Part shown: positions 5,798 through 7,238 of the stretch, in pieces
How positions within the stretch are numbered: the first letter of the stretch is position 1
How the letters are laid out: each line of letters starts with the position of its first letter
Origin: Opitutaceae bacterium
GTDB lineage: Bacteria > Verrucomicrobiota > Verrucomicrobiia > Opitutales > Opitutaceae
DNA: 7,238 nt
Direction: 5' to 3'
Assembly (NCBI GenBank): GCA_031282705.1
Contig: JAITDF010000643.1
Span: forward strand, 1-7,238
Notes under the pieces: model-generated
The model's input: the letters and a program-made list of their open reading frames with translations, nothing else
The model's database searches: none
Told to the model about the DNA's origin: nothing
Position numbers and translations under genes: made by a program

Positions 5798-5874
5798 TCG
5801 CGAACAGACACGGTTTTAAAAACCAGAATGAAGCCATGACGAAAACACGGAAAAGACAGCGCGGCGGCGTCCAT

Positions 5875-5978
5875 ACGCACACCTCTGCGTCCGCTGACAC
5901 CAAGACGGAGGCCATAAAACGTGCGTTCCTATATTCCGCATTCCCCCATGCGGGTTCTCCACGCCACCGCGCCTCCGT
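5875..5978. repeat. Compact set of crossing and nested inverted repeats
   Basis: Three perfect inverted repeats occupy about 100 bases: ACGCAC (5875-5880) with GTGCGT (5921-5926), ACGGAGGC (5905-5912) with GCCTCCGT (5971-5978), and the hairpin CCGCAT-TCCCCC-ATGCGG (5936-5953). The first two cross each other in a pseudoknot-like way, while the hairpin sits inside the second. GCGTCC is also repeated directly (5867-5872, 5887-5892). No T run follows, so this is not a standard terminator. It may be a structured RNA or a dispersed repeat. Confidence 0.4.
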
Positions 5979-6030
5979 TGAAACCTTGACTGATATTTCA
6001 ACAGTTTGATTACACATAACTCCGTTCGAT

Positions 6031-6040
6031 ATTGCGCAAT
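6031..6040. promoter_or_regulatory. Perfect palindrome ATTGCGCAAT, candidate operator of the receptor gene
   Basis: A perfect ten-base palindrome centred on CG, the usual symmetry of LacI-family operators, lies 86 bases upstream of the receptor start codon within the AT-rich promoter zone. Its right half CGCAATT (6035-6041) also occurs at the -35-like box of the oxidoreductase operon (2790-2796), though not as a palindrome there. This hints at shared control but is weak evidence alone. Confidence 0.35.
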
Positions 6041-6125
6041 TGAAAGCCAATGGAATTTTTTGCCTTATTGCTGTAATTGTATATCCGTGCCAATCCCTCC
6101 CCCCCGCCATAATCTTCGCAACATC

Positions 6126-7238
6126 ATGCTTCTCCCTCCCTCAAATCCAAACCCCCGCATCCCCGGCTCCTTTCCAGCGGGCCGCAGAACACCCCGGATA
6201 ACGACATCCCTCGCGATTCTCGCGCTCGTGTCGTCCGCCGTTGCGCCGCGCGCCCCGGCACAAACAACCGCGCAACAACAACCGCCTCCCGCCGCCGCCG
6301 CGCAAGGCTTCGGCAGGCTCTCGGTCACCGTGACCAACGCCGACACGCAGCAGGCCCTTGAAGGCGCGCGGGTTGAAATCGCGGGCCGCCTGCTCGAAGC
6401 CTACACCGGCGAATTGGGTGTCGCCACGTTCGAGCGTGTGCCGGCCGGCCAGGTGCAAATCCGCGCCTCCTACACCGGCCTAGATTCCCAGACCCAATCG
6501 CTCGAAATATATGCGGATGATCACGCCTCGCTCGACATCAACCTGCGCGCCGGGGTTTACAAACTCGCCACCCTTACCGTGACCGGCGAACGCGAGGGCA
6601 ACGCCGCCGCGATCACCAGCCAGCGCAACGCCCCCAATGTGAAAACGGTCGTCTCAATGGACGCATTCGGCGACCTCGCCAACCAAAACCCCGGCGAAGT
6701 CCTCATTCGCCTGCCGGGCATCACGCCCATCATGGGCGGTGAGGGCGAGGTCTTCGCGGTCAATGTCCGCGGCATGGCGCCGAAATACAACAGTGTCACG
6801 GTTGACGGGACCAGGGTTGCCTCGAATGCGCCGCTCGGGCGCGAATTCCGTTTCGCCACCATGGCGGCGGGACTCTTCGGCGAGATCGAGGTCATCAAGG
6901 CGCTCACGCCCGACGTGCCCGCCGATTCGCTCGGCGGCACCGTGAATCTCAAAACCAAAACCGCACTGAAGATGCGCGGCGGGCCGGAGTTTTCCTACCG
7001 CGCGGCCGCCAAATGGCAGCCGGGCTTCTATGATTTCATACCCCGCCGCCAGCACCACCGCCTCAGCCCCCAATTCCAGCTCTCCTATCGCCAGCTCTTC
7101 AACGCATTCGGCGGCAGACGCAACCTGAGCGTCACCGCCGATGTCTCCTATATGCTCAACCGCATCGGAACCCTCACCTCGAATGTGGATTATCAGTTCA
7201 CGCTCGATGATCCCGCCTATATGTTCCGTTATCATACG
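6126..7238 (+). CDS. TonB-dependent outer-membrane receptor (N-terminal part, runs off the window)
   Basis: An open frame of 371 codons without a stop, the N-terminal part of a TonB-dependent transporter that would normally be about 900-1100 residues. A long basic n-region precedes the hydrophobic segment TTSLAILALVSSAVA (26-40), with probable cleavage near APA-Q (45-46). A Gln/Pro/Ala-rich spacer (46-60) comes next. Residues 64-141 form a carboxypeptidase-regulatory-like beta-sandwich. LATLTVTG (147-154) resembles a TonB box, then the plug domain spans about 155-280, with VRGMAPKYNSVTVDGTRV (214-231) and SLGGTVNLKTK (268-278). The barrel starts after about 285. The style strongly resembles Opitutaceae receptors. 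ATG 6126 is the only start giving an export signal (GTG 6087 is in frame but less likely); no Shine-Dalgarno is seen. It probably takes up the glycan or glycoside used by the upstream operon, but may be an independent unit. No SusD-like gene is visible. Confidence 0.93.
   Translation, partial: MLLPPSNPNPRIPGSFPAGRRTPRITTSLAILALVSSAVAPRAPAQTTAQQQPPPAAAAQGFGRLSVTVTNADTQQALEGARVEIAGRLLEAYTGELGVATFERVPAGQVQIRASYTGLDSQTQSLEIYADDHASLDINLRAGVYKLATLTVTGEREGNAAAITSQRNAPNVKTVVSMDAFGDLANQNPGEVLIRLPGITPIMGGEGEVFAVNVRGMAPKYNSVTVDGTRVASNAPLGREFRFATMAAGLFGEIEVIKALTPDVPADSLGGTVNLKTKTALKMRGGPEFSYRAAAKWQPGFYDFIPRRQHHRLSPQFQLSYRQLFNAFGGRRNLSVTADVSYMLNRIGTLTSNVDYQFTLDDPAYMFRYHT

Larger units (their letters stand above)
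5798..6125. other. Intergenic region with a structured element and AT-rich promoter zone
   Basis: This 328-bp gap separates the fusion gene from the outer-membrane receptor. The first part (to about 5980) is GC-rich and full of inverted repeats, described separately. The second part (about 5985-6090) is AT-rich and should hold the receptor promoter. TTGACT (5986-5991), TTGAAA (6040-6045) and TGTAAT (6072-6077, five of six matches to -10) are candidate boxes, but none pairs with a good partner at normal spacing. A pyrimidine tract (6094-6108) precedes the start codon. A 71-codon frame starting at 5794 overlaps the upstream stop as ATGA; I do not regard it as a gene. Confidence 0.5.

Noticed and set aside
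5812..5824. GGTTTTAAAAACC just after the fusion gene as a terminator
   Set aside because: The palindrome leaves no room for a loop, and no T tract follows it.
5794..6009. 71-codon frame overlapping the fusion gene stop by ATGA
   Set aside because: The overlap could allow translational coupling, but the product is basic with no family features, and the region is dominated by inverted repeats and promoter-like DNA. Conservation of the frame in relatives would change this view.
1..7238. CRISPR arrays, tRNA or rRNA genes, insertion sequences
   Set aside because: No regularly spaced repeats, tRNA-like cloverleaf, rRNA signature or transposase was seen on either strand.

Overview
The window (GC-rich, about 60% by eye) looks like chromosomal DNA of a Verrucomicrobiota bacterium, most likely Opitutaceae. 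This is inferred from the protein families rather than from a marker gene. The families are two LacI-type regulators of the kind abundant in that group, a Tat-exported Gfo/Idh/MocA oxidoreductase, a DUF1080 (3-keto-glycoside-active) domain, and a TonB-dependent receptor whose N-terminal extension and plug closely resemble Opitutaceae receptors. Shine-Dalgarno sequences are weak or absent in front of four of the five genes.

Layout: 1-217 is a leader region with polypurine repeats and small inverted repeats. A LacI-family regulator (218-1255, +) follows. Next is a 248-bp convergent intergenic region carrying a tandem hairpin repeat, a hairpin with a GAGA loop and a strong G-quadruplex motif. 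A second LacI-family regulator lies on the minus strand (1504-2529). A 339-bp divergent control region (2530-2868) holds promoter-like boxes and several inverted or direct repeats. It is followed by a two-gene operon on the plus strand: a Tat-signal oxidoreductase (2869-4263) and, 13 bp later, a Sec-signal fusion protein joining a xylose-isomerase-like TIM barrel to a DUF1080 domain (4277-5797). A 328-bp intergenic region contains a structured element and a perfect ATTGCGCAAT palindrome. The window ends inside a TonB-dependent outer-membrane receptor (6126 to beyond 7238).

Working model (inference): the receptor imports an oligosaccharide or glycoside into the periplasm. The oxidoreductase oxidises a sugar hydroxyl to a ketone. 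The TIM-barrel/DUF1080 protein cleaves and rearranges the keto-glycoside. The divergently encoded LacI regulator senses a sugar product and controls the operon. This is a redox-assisted (non-classical) route of glycosidic bond cleavage. The most distinctive point is that the TIM-barrel and DUF1080 modules are physically fused in one exported protein. The substrate cannot be told from the sequence.
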